Source of the DNA: Gemmatimonadetes bacterium SCN 70-22 | GTDB lineage: Bacteria > Gemmatimonadota > Gemmatimonadetes > Gemmatimonadales > Gemmatimonadaceae | Reading direction: 5' to 3' | DNA length: 64,000 nt | NCBI GenBank assembly: GCA_001724275.1 | Contig: MEDZ01000004.1 | Location: 186,001-250,000 of the forward strand | Shown: positions 1 to 8,587 of the stretch, one piece after another | Position numbering within the stretch: the stretch's first letter is position 1 | How the letters are laid out: each line of letters opens with the position of its first letter | Position numbers and translations under genes: made by a program | The notes under the pieces: generated by a model | Databases searched by the model: none | What the model saw: only the letters and a program-made list of their open reading frames with translations | What the model was told of the DNA's origin: nothing

Positions 1-1601
1 ATCTCCCCCAGGATGTGCAGGCGCCCGTCGCGCGCCTGCGCCAGCGCCTCCTTCAGGATCTTGAGATCGAGTCCCTCGATCTTGATGTCCATCTGGATCG
101 AGGTGATCCCCTGCTCCGTCCCCGCGACCTTGAAGTCCATGTCGCCGAGATGATCCTCCGTCCCGAGGATATCGGTGAGGATGGCGTACTTCTCCCCTTC
201 CTTGATGAGCCCCATCGCCACGCCGGCCACCGCCGCGCGCGTCGGAACGCCGGCATCGAACAGCGCCAGCGAGCCGCCGCAGACCGAGGCCATCGACGAC
301 GAGCCGTTCGACTCGAGGACGTCGCTGACGATGCGGAGCGTATAGGGGAACGACTCGAACGGCGGCAGGACCGCCTGCAGCGCGCGCTCGGCGAGGTTCC
401 CGTGGCCGATCTCCCGGCGCGACGTCCCGCGCACCGGGCGCACCTCGCCGGTGGAGAACGGCGGGAAGTTGTAGTGCAGCATGAACGACTTGGTCGACTC
501 GCCCAGCTCCTTGATGGAGTCGAGGCGCTGCACGTCCTCGGCGGTGCCTAACGTACAGGCCACCAGCGCCTGCGTCTGCCCGCGGGTGAAGAGCGCCGAG
601 CCGTGCGCGCGCGGGAGCACCGACGTGTCGATCGTGATCGGCCGCACCTCGGTGGGCTTGCGCCCGTCGACCCGGTACCCGGTGCCGAGCACCTGCGAGC
701 GGAGGGCGTGGTACTCGAGATCGTCGAGGATCCCGCCCACGTAGGGCGCCAAGTCGGGCTTCTCCGCCGCCAGGCTCTCCTTGACGGCGCGCTTGACCGC
801 CTCCACCGCCTGGACGCGGGTGTGCTTCTCCTTCTGGTTGATGGCCTCGGCGATCTTCTTCTCGGCCGCCTTCTTCACCTCGGCGACGACGTCGTCCGGG
901 ACCTCCGTCCGCGCCCAGGCCATCTTGGCCACGCCCTGGGTGGCGAGGAGCTCCTGCTGGAAGCCGATCAGCTCCTTGATCCCCTTGTGGGCCACCGTGA
1001 GCGCATCGAGGGCGTCGCCCTCGCTGACCTCGTTCGCCCCGCCCTCGACCATCACGATCGAGTCCGACGAGCCGGCGACCACGAAGTCGAGGTCGGAGTA
1101 GGCGAGCTGCTGGAACGTCGGGTTGAGGATCCACTTGTCCTGCACGCGGCCCACGCGCACGCCGGCGATGGGGCCGAGGAAGGGGATCTTCGAGGCGTTG
1201 AGCGCGAAGGAGGTGGCGACCAGCCCGAGGACATCGGCGTCGTTCTCCTGGTCGGCGGAGATGACGTAGACGAAGACCTGGACCTCGTTCTTGAACCCTT
1301 CGGGGAAGAGCGGGCGGATCGAGCGGTCGATGATGCGCGCCGCGAGGATCTCGTGATCGTGGGGGCGCCCCTCGCGCTTGATGAAGCCCCCGGGGATCTT
1401 CCCGGCGGCGTACGTCTTCTCGCGGTACTCGACGGTGAGGGGGAAGAACGGGAGCGGCGACTGGTTGTCGCTGACGGTGACCGCGGCGATGACCATCGTG
1501 TCACCGAACTGCACAACCGCGGAGCCGGCGGCCTGCTTGGCCATGCGCCCGGTCTCGATGACGAGACGGCGCCCCGCGAAGGACTTTTCCAGACGTTGCA
1601 T
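1..1601 (-). CDS. pnp: polyribonucleotide nucleotidyltransferase (PNPase), 3' end missing
   Basis: Phosphorolytic 3'-5' exoribonuclease of the RNA degradosome, cytoplasmic. Reading the minus strand from the ATG at 1601-1599 gives MQRLEKSFAGRRLVIETGRMA, then AAGSAVVQFGDTMV and the stretch KTYAAGKIPGGFIKREGRP, which are hallmark segments of the first RNase PH domain. The frame stays open to base 1, so about 533 residues are visible and the second PH core end, KH and S1 domains lie outside the window (the family is usually near 700 residues). It lies downstream of rpsO in the same direction, the order found in many bacteria, with a hairpin and T-run in the spacer. A CGTTAGGC octamer at 546-553 gives a Leu-Gly pair with a TTA codon. 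Identification is secure; only the C terminus is unseen. Confidence 0.95.
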   Translation of the reverse strand, partial: MQRLEKSFAGRRLVIETGRMAKQAAGSAVVQFGDTMVIAAVTVSDNQSPLPFFPLTVEYREKTYAAGKIPGGFIKREGRPHDHEILAARIIDRSIRPLFPEGFKNEVQVFVYVISADQENDADVLGLVATSFALNASKIPFLGPIAGVRVGRVQDKWILNPTFQQLAYSDLDFVVAGSSDSIVMVEGGANEVSEGDALDALTVAHKGIKELIGFQQELLATQGVAKMAWARTEVPDDVVAEVKKAAEKKIAEAINQKEKHTRVQAVEAVKRAVKESLAAEKPDLAPYVGGILDDLEYHALRSQVLGTGYRVDGRKPTEVRPITIDTSVLPRAHGSALFTRGQTQALVACTLGTAEDVQRLDSIKELGESTKSFMLHYNFPPFSTGEVRPVRGTSRREIGHGNLAERALQAVLPPFESFPYTLRIVSDVLESNGSSSMASVCGGSLALFDAGVPTRAAVAGVAMGLIKEGEKYAILTDILGTEDHLGDMDFKVAGTEQGITSIQMDIKIEGLDLKILKEALAQARDGRLHILGE

Positions 1602-1630
1602 GAGGTGTCTGTGACTGGGACTGTTAGAAC

Positions 1631-1665
1631 ACAAAACGCGCGGGCCCCATTGGGGCGGCCGCGCG
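1631..1665 (-). terminator. rpsO-pnp intergenic terminator or processing hairpin
   Basis: On the minus strand, after the rpsO stop, the arms 1652-1665 and 1637-1648 can form a GC-rich stem with a 3-nt loop and a 2-nt bulge, followed at 1636-1631 by TTTTGT. This looks like an intrinsic terminator with partial read-through into pnp, as known for the rpsO-pnp pair of enterobacteria. Confidence 0.6.
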
Positions 1666-1687
1666 ATTGCGTTGGGAGCGACGACTG

Positions 1688-1948
1688 TTAGTGACGGAGC
1701 CCGAGCTCACCGATGACCTGCCGATACCCCTCGACGTCATTGCGCTTGAGGTACTCGAGAAGTCGGCGGCGCTTCCCGACCATCTTCAGCAGCCCGCGGC
1801 GGCTGTGATGGTCCTTGGCGTGCGCCTTGAAATGCTCGGTGAGGTAGTTGATGCGTTCCGTGAGCACCGCCACCTGCACACGCGTGGAGCCGGTGTCGTT
1901 CTCGGACGCCTGGTACTTCTTGATCGTCGCTGCTTTTTCAAATGCCAT
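1688..1948 (-). CDS. rpsO: 30S ribosomal protein S15
   Basis: Small-subunit protein that binds the central domain of 16S rRNA. The 86-residue product begins [13 protein letters not shown] and carries the conserved core [21 protein letters not shown], then [25 protein letters not shown], typical of S15 in length and content. It is the first gene before pnp and is divergent from the kinase gene at 2047; the 98-bp divergent spacer is the most AT-rich stretch nearby and should hold both promoters. No anomalies are seen. Confidence 0.97.
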   Translation of the reverse strand: MAFEKAATIKKYQASENDTGSTRVQVAVLTERINYLTEHFKAHAKDHHSRRGLLKMVGKRRRLLEYLKRNDVEGYRQVIGELGLRH

Positions 1949-2009
1949 GTGGTATATTCCCCGCGCGGACGGCCGCGCTCGTGCGCTAAGTCATTTGGAG
2001 ACAGCTAAA

Positions 2010-2037
2010 TTACTCGACGCGCTTAACACTGTAAAGT
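2010..2037 (+). promoter_or_regulatory. possible promoter of the kinase gene, leaderless arrangement
   Basis: TTACTC (2010-2015), a 16-bp spacer and TAAAGT (2032-2037) form a weak -35/-10 pair. Transcription would begin near 2044, about 3 bases before the GTG start at 2047, and no Shine-Dalgarno sequence is visible. This suggests a leaderless transcript but both hexamers are imperfect. Confidence 0.3.
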
Positions 2038-2046
2038 CGTCCCTCG

Positions 2047-3684
2047 GTGCCTGAGCGCTATCTCGGAAAGTTTCTCGGCAAGTACCGGGTCGACGAGCTC
2101 ATTGGCTCCGGCGGCTTCGCGTGGGTTTACCGCGGCTACGACCCGGAACTCGACATCCCGGTCGCCCTCAAGGTGCTCAAGCCCCAGTTCGCCGGGGACC
2201 CCTCCTTCGAGGAGCGCTTCCGCCGCGAGGCGTCCACCGCCGCCAAGCTCCGCCACCCGAACATCGTGAAGATCTACGCCGTCGGCCGCGACGGCGACGC
2301 GGTCTACTTCGCGATGGACTACCTCCCCTCCGGGCTCGCGGACAAGCTGGAGGCCACCCCCTATCTCCCCGAGGAATTCGTCGTCCGGGTCGGGATCGAC
2401 GTCGCCCGCGCCCTCGGCTTCGCCCACCGGGAGGGGGTCGTCCATCGCGACATCAAGGTCGACAACATCCTCTTCGACCCCCACGGCAACGCCGTCGTGG
2501 CCGACTTCGGGATCGCCCGGGCAGTGACCGGCTACACCAACCAGACCGGGACGAACATGGTGGTCGGCACCCCCCAGTACTTCGCCCCGGAGCAGGCGCG
2601 AGCCAAGCCGCTCGACGGGCGGGCGGACATCTATTCCCTCGGCGTTTCGCTCTATCGCGCCGCGACCGGGCGCCTCCCCTTCGAAGGGGACGACTGGTAC
2701 GAGATCGCCCGGCAGCACGTGGAGGAGAACCCGCCCAGCCCGCGCAGCATCAACGCGGCCATCTCCCCCGCCTTCGAGCGCGTGATCCTTCGCTGCCTGG
2801 CCAAGCACCCGGACGATCGGCCGACCACGGGCGAGCAGCTGGCGGACGAGCTGGCCGCGGTCCTGGCGCATCCCAACGAGGCGGGGCCCCGCACTTCGTA
2901 CCTCTCGCCGGCAGAGATGCCGACGCTCGTCACCCCCCTCGAGCTGGTGCGCTCGACCAGGGGGTGGAGGCGCGTGGCCCCCCTGGTCGTCCTGGTCGTC
3001 GCGCTCGGCGGGGCGGCGGTCGCCCTGGCGACGCGGCGGGAGGCGATTCGCGGGGGCGCGGCCTCGGCGCGCGATTCACTCGCCCGGGATTCCGCCGCCG
3101 CGACCACGGCGACCGGCGCTCCCGCCGCGGCCAACGTCGGATCGCGTCCCGATTCGGTGACCAGGGGCGACAGCGCGGCTCGCGCCGGCGAGGCCGGACG
3201 TCCGCGCCCGGCCGCTCCCACCACCGGGCGCCTGGCGGTGGTGGCCCCGCCCAGCGCCAGGATCACGGTGAACGGACAGGCCGTGAGCGACGGGACGTGG
3301 CGCAACGATTCGCTCAAGCCGGGAGAGTATCTCGTCGGGGCCTCGATCCCGGCCATCGGCGGCTGCTCCTGGGCATCGGTGGAGCAGCGCGTCCGGGTGC
3401 GGGCCGGGGGCGCGCATTCCGTGACGCTCACCCCGCGCAGCTGCGGCACCATCGTCATCAACCTGCGCAACGTGACCAGCGGGGCACGCTACTCGGTCGT
3501 CTCGGCCGACGGCGCCGTGCGGCGTGAGGGGGGGCTGCCACTGGACGGAGGGGTCGTGGTTCCCGTGGGCCAGTACCGCGTGAGCGCGCAACAGCCGCTC
3601 TGCGCGCCCTACTCCGACGACAACGTCATGGTGGCCGCCGACCGCACGACGCGCCTCACGTTCAGCGTGATCTGCGAGCGCTAG
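2047..3684 (+). CDS. membrane-anchored serine/threonine protein kinase
   Basis: Predicted Hanks-type (PknB-like) kinase of 545 residues with GTG start. Residues about 13-275 are the kinase domain: glycine loop GSGGFAWV (20-27), ATP-binding Lys42 in VALKVLK, catalytic loop HRDIKVDN (133-140), DFG at 153-155 and GTPQYFAPEQ in the activation segment, so all key catalytic residues are present. A hydrophobic segment RVAPLVVLVVALGGAAVAL near 310-330 should be a single membrane span, followed by an Ala/Ser/Asp/Arg-rich linker and an extracytoplasmic C-terminal part. That part contains a PEGA-like stretch (ARITVNGQAVSDGTWRNDSL, LKPGEYLVG). Known family role: phosphorylating Ser/Thr of regulators in response to envelope signals; substrates here are unknown. 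It stands alone, divergent from rpsO and convergent with the next gene. Confidence 0.88.
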   Translation: MPERYLGKFLGKYRVDELIGSGGFAWVYRGYDPELDIPVALKVLKPQFAGDPSFEERFRREASTAAKLRHPNIVKIYAVGRDGDAVYFAMDYLPSGLADKLEATPYLPEEFVVRVGIDVARALGFAHREGVVHRDIKVDNILFDPHGNAVVADFGIARAVTGYTNQTGTNMVVGTPQYFAPEQARAKPLDGRADIYSLGVSLYRAATGRLPFEGDDWYEIARQHVEENPPSPRSINAAISPAFERVILRCLAKHPDDRPTTGEQLADELAAVLAHPNEAGPRTSYLSPAEMPTLVTPLELVRSTRGWRRVAPLVVLVVALGGAAVALATRREAIRGGAASARDSLARDSAAATTATGAPAAANVGSRPDSVTRGDSAARAGEAGRPRPAAPTTGRLAVVAPPSARITVNGQAVSDGTWRNDSLKPGEYLVGASIPAIGGCSWASVEQRVRVRAGGAHSVTLTPRSCGTIVINLRNVTSGARYSVVSADGAVRREGGLPLDGGVVVPVGQYRVSAQQPLCAPYSDDNVMVAADRTTRLTFSVICER

Positions 3685-3695
3685 GCGCGCGCGGA

Positions 3696-4091
3696 TCAGA
3701 ACTGCGCACCGGCCACCGCGCCTAACGCGGCGCCCATCACCATCCCCGTCCAGAAGGTGCGTCGCCGGTACCACGGCGATGGCACTTCCTGCATCAGCAC
3801 CACGTGATCGGTGGTGACGGCGGTCGTCTGCCCCGTCACCACCGCCGTCACCAGGCCGGCGCGGTCGACCGATGCGATGCGCAGGCGGGCCACCAGGACG
3901 TCCCGCTTCCGCGGGTCGACGGCGATGCCGCGCTGCCCCGCCTTGAGCCACCGCTCGGTCCCGGCCCGAAACGTCAGGGTGGTGTCGCCCACGCTCGCGA
4001 CCTCGAACCGGACACCCTTCAGCTGCGCGTGCGCCGATCCGGTGACGGCGAGGAGCAGGAAGACGGCCGCCAGCAGCTGTCGCACGGTCAT
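3696..4091 (-). CDS. hypothetical secreted or membrane protein
   Basis: The 131-residue product starts MTVRQLLAAVFLLLAVTGSAHA, a clear signal peptide with AHA cleavage site, and ends in the hydrophobic, glycine-rich segment TGMVMGAALGAVAGAQF, which could be a membrane-inserting tail. The middle (VGDTTLTFRAGTERWLKAGQRGIAV) looks like a small beta-rich domain. I chose the ATG at 4091-4089 because it overlaps the rseP stop as ATGA and starts a signal peptide; an upstream extension in the same frame lacks any such sense. It is the last gene of the rseP-dxr-cdsA cluster. Function is not recognised. A CGTTAGGC copy lies at 3720-3727 within its coding end. Confidence 0.65.
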   Translation of the reverse strand: MTVRQLLAAVFLLLAVTGSAHAQLKGVRFEVASVGDTTLTFRAGTERWLKAGQRGIAVDPRKRDVLVARLRIASVDRAGLVTAVVTGQTTAVTTDHVVLMQEVPSPWYRRRTFWTGMVMGAALGAVAGAQF

Positions 4092-5311
4092 CGGAAGAAC
4101 TGCCCGACGAGTCCCTTGAGGTCGTTGAACATCACGAGCGCGAACAGCAGGGCAATGGCCAGGACGCCCACGCGCATGATGACCTCCTGCGTCCGCGCGC
4201 TGAACTCGCTTCCCTTGGCCGCCTCGACCACCCGCAGGAGGATCTGGCCGCCATCGAGCAACGGGATCGGGAGCAGGTTGAGCACGGCGACGTTGATGCT
4301 GAGGAAGGCCAGGAGCCCGAGCAGCTCCTCCCATCCGCTCTTCGCCGCCTCGAACGACGTACGGGCAATCGCGATCGGCCCGCCGAGCTGCTTCACCGAG
4401 ACCTGTCCCGAGAAGAGCCCGCCGACGACCTTCACCACGGCCCCGCCCATCCGCCACGTGGCGTCCCACCCCGCCACCACCGCCTCCCCCATCCCGACCG
4501 CCTCCCGCGCGGGGCGCGCCCGCGGCGCGACGCCGACGCGTCCGACCTTGATGGGTGCGCCGGTCACCGCGTCCAGGTCATCGCTCAGGACCGGCGTCAT
4601 GGTCAGCGTGACCTGTTCGCCCGTCGGGCGCACGACCGTGACCTCGATCGGCCGTCCCGCCGACATGGACACCGTCTCGAGCAGCTCCGTCCAGCGGGCG
4701 ACCGGCTTCCCGTTGAGCGCCGTGACGCTGTCGCCACGCTGCAGGCCGGCGGCGTTGGCCGGCATCCCGGCCACCACTGAATCCACCACCGCCGGGATAT
4801 AGGCTCGCCCGAATCCCTTGATGGCGCCGATCGAGACGACCAGCGCGAGCACGACGTTCATCAGCACGCCGGCCGACAGGATGAAGACCTTGGCCGCGAG
4901 CGACTTCGACTCGATCCACCGATCGCTCGGCACCGGGTGCGGACCGAACGGCTTCAACGCGTCGGGATCGAACGGGATCGGGTTGAGGCCACGCTGGTGG
5001 CCGGGGACCTCCCCTTCCCCCTCCCCCTCCCTTTCCCCCTGGGCATCGCCTGCACCGCCGAGCTCCGTGTTGCCCTCGATGGCCGACACCGCCTCGGCGT
5101 CCTTCGTCGCCATGGCGACGAAGCCCCCGATGGGGAACCATGACCAGCGGTAGTCGGTCTCGCCCCACTTGAAGCCGAACAGGCGCGGCCCCCAGCCGAA
5201 GGCGAAGACCGGGGCATAGACACGCGTGAGCTTGGCGGCGATGAAGTGCCCGAGCTCGTGCACGAACACCACGACCCCGAACACCAGGAGTGGAGCGAGG
5301 AACTTCAGCAT
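4088..5311 (-). CDS. rseP: RseP-type site-2 intramembrane zinc protease
   Basis: Membrane-embedded metalloprotease of the S2P/M50 family that cleaves membrane-bound anti-sigma factors or signal-peptide remnants. The 407-residue product has the zinc motif HELGH at residues 18-22 in the first membrane helix. A central PDZ domain (about 170-250, with PANAAGLQRGDSVTALNG) and the distal zinc-ligand motif NLLPIPLLDGG near 345-355 follow, so it looks catalytically intact. A low-complexity Glu/Gly insertion (QGEREGEGEGEVPG, about residues 90-105, DNA 5007-5042) sits between the first helices and the PDZ domain. It overlaps dxr upstream by 7 bases and the next gene downstream by ATGA. The order cdsA-dxr-rseP is widely conserved. 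Confidence 0.93.
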   Translation of the reverse strand: MLKFLAPLLVFGVVVFVHELGHFIAAKLTRVYAPVFAFGWGPRLFGFKWGETDYRWSWFPIGGFVAMATKDAEAVSAIEGNTELGGAGDAQGEREGEGEGEVPGHQRGLNPIPFDPDALKPFGPHPVPSDRWIESKSLAAKVFILSAGVLMNVVLALVVSIGAIKGFGRAYIPAVVDSVVAGMPANAAGLQRGDSVTALNGKPVARWTELLETVSMSAGRPIEVTVVRPTGEQVTLTMTPVLSDDLDAVTGAPIKVGRVGVAPRARPAREAVGMGEAVVAGWDATWRMGGAVVKVVGGLFSGQVSVKQLGGPIAIARTSFEAAKSGWEELLGLLAFLSINVAVLNLLPIPLLDGGQILLRVVEAAKGSEFSARTQEVIMRVGVLAIALLFALVMFNDLKGLVGQFFR

Positions 5312-6444
5312 GCGAACAGGTCCTTGACGTGATGGCGTGCCGCCGCATCGGCGGCGAGCAGCGCTTCGAGGTCGCCGCCTGGCGCCGCGTGAAGTGCGCG
5401 CAGCGCCGAGTCGATGGCCGACGAAATGTCGTGGAAGTCGATGGCCCCCGCCAGAAAGAGCGCGACGGCCTGTTCGTTGGCCGCGTTGAACACGGCTGGT
5501 GCCGCCCCTCCCCGTCGTCCCGCTTCGACGCCGAGGGCGAGCGCGGGAAAGGCGTCATGCCGCACCGGCTCGAACGTGAGCGGCGACGAGGCGACGGGGT
5601 CGAAGCGTGTTACCCCGTCGTCGGCGATACGCTCCGGGTGGGTCAGGGCGTAGAGGATCGGCAGCTCCATGCTGGGAACGCCCATCTGGGCCACCACGCT
5701 CCCGTCCACGAATTCCACCATCGAGTGGATGATGCTCTGCGGGTGGACGACCACTTCGATGCGGTCGAACGGGAGGCCGAACAGGAAGTGGGCCTCGATG
5801 ACCTCGAGCGCCTTGTTGGCCAGCGTGGCGCTGTCGACGGTGATCTTCCGCCCCATGCGCCAGGTGGGGTGGTTGAGCGCGTCCTCGAGGCGTGCCTCGA
5901 GGAGCCGTTCGGCCGGCCAGGTGCGAAAGGGCCCCCCGGAGGCGGTGATGATGAGGCGGCGAACCTCGGACAGGGGACGGGCCGCGACGCACTGGAGGAT
6001 CGCGGAGTGCTCGCTGTCGACCGGGACGATCGCTCCGCCCCCGCGTGCCGCCTCCGCCTCGACCAGCGCCCCGGCCACCACCAGCGACTCCTTGTTGGCC
6101 AGCGCCACGCGCTTGCCGGCGGCGAGCGCCGCCAGGGTCGCCTCGAGCCCCGCGGCCCCGACGATGGCGTTGATGACCACCTCGACGCCCGGGAGCGTCG
6201 CCGCCTCCACGGTGGCGGCGCGGCCACGATGCCAGTGCGGCCGAGCCGACTCGCCGTTCTCGACCAGCCCCACAAAGGTGGGGTGGAACGCGTCGGCCTG
6301 CGCCGCCAGCTCCTCGGCGTTCGAGTGCGCCGTGAGTGCGGCGACGCGGAAGCGATCCGGGTGGCGGGCGAGGACGCGCAGCGCCGACCGGCCGATCGAC
6401 CCGGTCGACCCGAGGAGGGCGACGCCTTGCGGCTGACGGCTCAC
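5305..6444 (-). CDS. dxr: 1-deoxy-D-xylulose 5-phosphate reductoisomerase
   Basis: Second step of the MEP isoprenoid pathway: NADPH-dependent rearrangement and reduction of DXP to MEP in the cytoplasm. The 379-residue product has the NADPH-binding start VALLGSTGSIGRSALRVL, the conserved ANKESLVVAG, and the substrate/metal region VPVDSEHSAI followed by TASGGPF, then HPTWRMGRKITVDSATL. Length is typical. It shares an ATGA junction with cdsA upstream and runs into rseP downstream. Dxs, the preceding enzyme, is encoded elsewhere in the window at 41010-42893. Confidence 0.97.
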   Translation of the reverse strand: MSRQPQGVALLGSTGSIGRSALRVLARHPDRFRVAALTAHSNAEELAAQADAFHPTFVGLVENGESARPHWHRGRAATVEAATLPGVEVVINAIVGAAGLEATLAALAAGKRVALANKESLVVAGALVEAEAARGGGAIVPVDSEHSAILQCVAARPLSEVRRLIITASGGPFRTWPAERLLEARLEDALNHPTWRMGRKITVDSATLANKALEVIEAHFLFGLPFDRIEVVVHPQSIIHSMVEFVDGSVVAQMGVPSMELPILYALTHPERIADDGVTRFDPVASSPLTFEPVRHDAFPALALGVEAGRRGGAAPAVFNAANEQAVALFLAGAIDFHDISSAIDSALRALHAAPGGDLEALLAADAAARHHVKDLFAC

Positions 6445-7298
6445 AGCGGCGCGGCGATGAGCAGGCGCCCGAGGACGAGGTACGCCAGGGGGAGGACGAA
6501 GAAGAGCGAGTCGAGCCGGTCGAGGATCCCGCCGTGCCCCGGGAGGAGATGCGACGAGTCCTTCACCCCGGCCTCGCGCTTGAGCAGCGACTCGGCGAGG
6601 TCGCCGACCTGCGCCGCGAGGCTCACGAGAAGGCCGAAGATGACGGCGGTCCAGGGGGCGAGGGCGAGCTGCGACCAGGGGCGCAGGACGTGCACGTTGT
6701 ACGCGTACGCCGCGGCCATGGTGACGACGAGCGCACCGACCGCCCCGGCCCGCGTCTTGCCCGGGCTCACCGAGGGAATGAGCTTCGCCTTGCCGAACGC
6801 GCGCCCGATGAAGTAGGCGCCGATGTCCGACGCCCAGGTGAGGATCACGGGGAACAGCACGAGGGCGGTCCCGGCGGCCGCTTCGATGACGAAGCGGTGA
6901 TGCCGCAGCGCGTAGCCGAAGGCCAGCATCCCCCCGGTGTAGAGGGCGCCGAAGACGGTGACCGCGACCGACTCCAGCGGGCGTCCGCCGACGCCGCGCG
7001 CCCAGATGGACGCGCCGAGCAGCGCGACGAAGGTCACCCCCCCGACGGCGGCCGGGCTGCGCAACAGCTGCAGCCGGTCGAGGTGGACCAGCAGCGGGAG
7101 CGCCACGGCGACCGGGACGCCTAACGCATCCATGGCGTCGACGCCCCCGTGCCGGGCCAGGCGATAGAGCTCCCAGGCCCCGGCGCCACCGACGACCCCG
7201 AGGAAGGCGGCGAACGGGAGTCCGCCGAGGTACACCATGCCGATGGCGAGCGGGGCCGCGATGAGCGCCACGACCACGCGCCGGGCGAGCTCACCCAT
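6441..7298 (-). CDS. cdsA: phosphatidate cytidylyltransferase
   Basis: Integral membrane enzyme making CDP-diacylglycerol from phosphatidate and CTP. The 285-residue product consists of several hydrophobic helices and carries the CdsA signature region TWASDIGAYFIGRAFGKAKLIPSVSPGKT near 165-195, including the metal-binding Asp and the SPGKT motif, and ends with DRLDSLFFVLPLAY. It lies 12 bases after frr and overlaps dxr by ATGA, matching the common frr-cdsA-dxr-rseP order. A CGTTAGGC copy at 7119-7126 encodes the Leu-Gly of MDALGV. Confidence 0.94.
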   Translation of the reverse strand: MGELARRVVVALIAAPLAIGMVYLGGLPFAAFLGVVGGAGAWELYRLARHGGVDAMDALGVPVAVALPLLVHLDRLQLLRSPAAVGGVTFVALLGASIWARGVGGRPLESVAVTVFGALYTGGMLAFGYALRHHRFVIEAAAGTALVLFPVILTWASDIGAYFIGRAFGKAKLIPSVSPGKTRAGAVGALVVTMAAAYAYNVHVLRPWSQLALAPWTAVIFGLLVSLAAQVGDLAESLLKREAGVKDSSHLLPGHGGILDRLDSLFFVLPLAYLVLGRLLIAAPL

Positions 7299-7310
7299 CG
7301 CGCCCTGCGC

Positions 7311-7865
7311 TCAGACTTCCATGATTTCTGCTTCCTTCACCTTCACCATCCCGTCGATCCGGGCGACGAAGTCGTCGTGCAGCTTCTGCAGCTCCCGCTC
7401 GGCATGCTTGACGTCGTCCTCCGAGACCCCCTCGAGCTTCTTGAAGCGATCGCGCGCCTCGGTGCGCCAGTGGCGGATGGAAATGCGCCCTTCCTCCGCC
7501 AGCTTGTGCACGACCTTCACCAGCTCCTTGCGGCGTTGCTCGTTCATGGCCGGGAGCGGGACGCGGATGAGCGACCCCTGGATGGCGGGGTCGAGGCCGA
7601 GGTCCGACTCGCGGATCGCCTTCTCCACCGCCTTCACCTGTCCCTTGTCGAAGGGGGTGACGACGAGGAGGCGGGGCTCCGGGCTGCTCACGTTGGCCAC
7701 CTGGTTGAGCGCCATGTGCGAGCCGTACATCTCCACCCGCACCGTGTCGAGCATGGTGGGGTTGGCCTTCCCGGAACGGATGGAGGTGAACTCCTGCTTC
7801 GAGTTCTCGAGCGCCTTTTCCATGTGCGCCCGCGTGTCCTTCATGATGTTCTGGATCGAGCTCAT
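7311..7865 (-). CDS. frr: ribosome recycling factor
   Basis: Dissociates post-termination ribosomes together with EF-G. The 184-residue product ([21 protein letters not shown]) has the family core [13 protein letters not shown], with LRV-type beta segments and the conserved [20 protein letters not shown] near the C terminus. Length is standard. The start overlaps the pyrH stop by four bases (ATGA), so translation is probably coupled. Confidence 0.97.
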   Translation of the reverse strand: MSSIQNIMKDTRAHMEKALENSKQEFTSIRSGKANPTMLDTVRVEMYGSHMALNQVANVSSPEPRLLVVTPFDKGQVKAVEKAIRESDLGLDPAIQGSLIRVPLPAMNEQRRKELVKVVHKLAEEGRISIRHWRTEARDRFKKLEGVSEDDVKHAERELQKLHDDFVARIDGMVKVKEAEIMEV

Positions 7866-8581
7866 CGGACGATGGTCCCCACGCGCTCGCCGCGCACCGC
7901 GCGCGCGACGGCGCCCTTCTCGTGAATGTTGAGAACGATCAGCGGCAGCTTGTTCTCCTTGCAGAGCGTCACCGCCGTCTGGTCCATCACTCCCAGCTCC
8001 TCGAGCATCACGTCGCGGTAGGAGATCTGCTCGTAGCGCCTGGCGCTGGGGTCCTTCTTGGGGTCGGCGGAATACACCCCGTCGACGCTGGTCGCCTTGA
8101 TGATGACGTCGGCCTTGATCTGGATGGCGCGCAGGGCCGCCGCCGTGTCGGTGCTAAAGTACGGATTGCCGGTGCCGGCGGCAAAGATCACGATGCGCCC
8201 CTTCTCGAAATGGCGCAGCGCACGCCGGCGGATGTAGGGTTCGGCCAGCTCCTCCATGCGGATGGCGGTCATCACGCGCGTGTCGAGCCCTTTCTTCTCC
8301 AGGACGTCCTGGAGCGCCAGGGCGTTGATGACGGTGCCCAGCATCCCCATGTAGTCGGCGGCGACGCGGTCCATCCCGAGGGCCGCCAGCTGCGTCCCCC
8401 GGACCATGTTCCCGCCGCCGATGACGAGCCCCACGCCGACGCCCGTCTCGACCACGGCCTTGATCTCGTCCGCGAACTGGTTGACGCGCTCGAAGTCGAA
8501 GCCGGAGCCCTTCTCCCCGGCGAGGGCCTCGCCGGAGAGCTTGAGCAGGATGCGACGGTACGTGGCGGGGGACTCGGTCAC
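7862..8581 (-). CDS. pyrH: UMP kinase
   Basis: Phosphorylates UMP to UDP; bacterial hexameric enzyme of the amino-acid kinase fold. The 239-residue product begins [14 protein letters not shown] and contains [36 protein letters not shown] and [19 protein letters not shown], all family signatures, plus [13 protein letters not shown] near 165. It lies 6 bases downstream of tsf and overlaps frr by ATGA, in the conserved rpsB-tsf-pyrH-frr order. Confidence 0.97.
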   Translation of the reverse strand: MTESPATYRRILLKLSGEALAGEKGSGFDFERVNQFADEIKAVVETGVGVGLVIGGGNMVRGTQLAALGMDRVAADYMGMLGTVINALALQDVLEKKGLDTRVMTAIRMEELAEPYIRRRALRHFEKGRIVIFAAGTGNPYFSTDTAAALRAIQIKADVIIKATSVDGVYSADPKKDPSARRYEQISYRDVMLEELGVMDQTAVTLCKENKLPLIVLNIHEKGAVARAVRGERVGTIVR

Positions 8582-8587
8582 GGACGC

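Noticed and set aside
603-1691. Long plus-strand open frames opposite pnp, dxr, recN and other minus-strand genes
   Set aside because: They encode Arg/Ala/Asp/His-rich sequences with no domain and overlap well-identified genes completely; they reflect the shortage of stop codons in GC-rich DNA.
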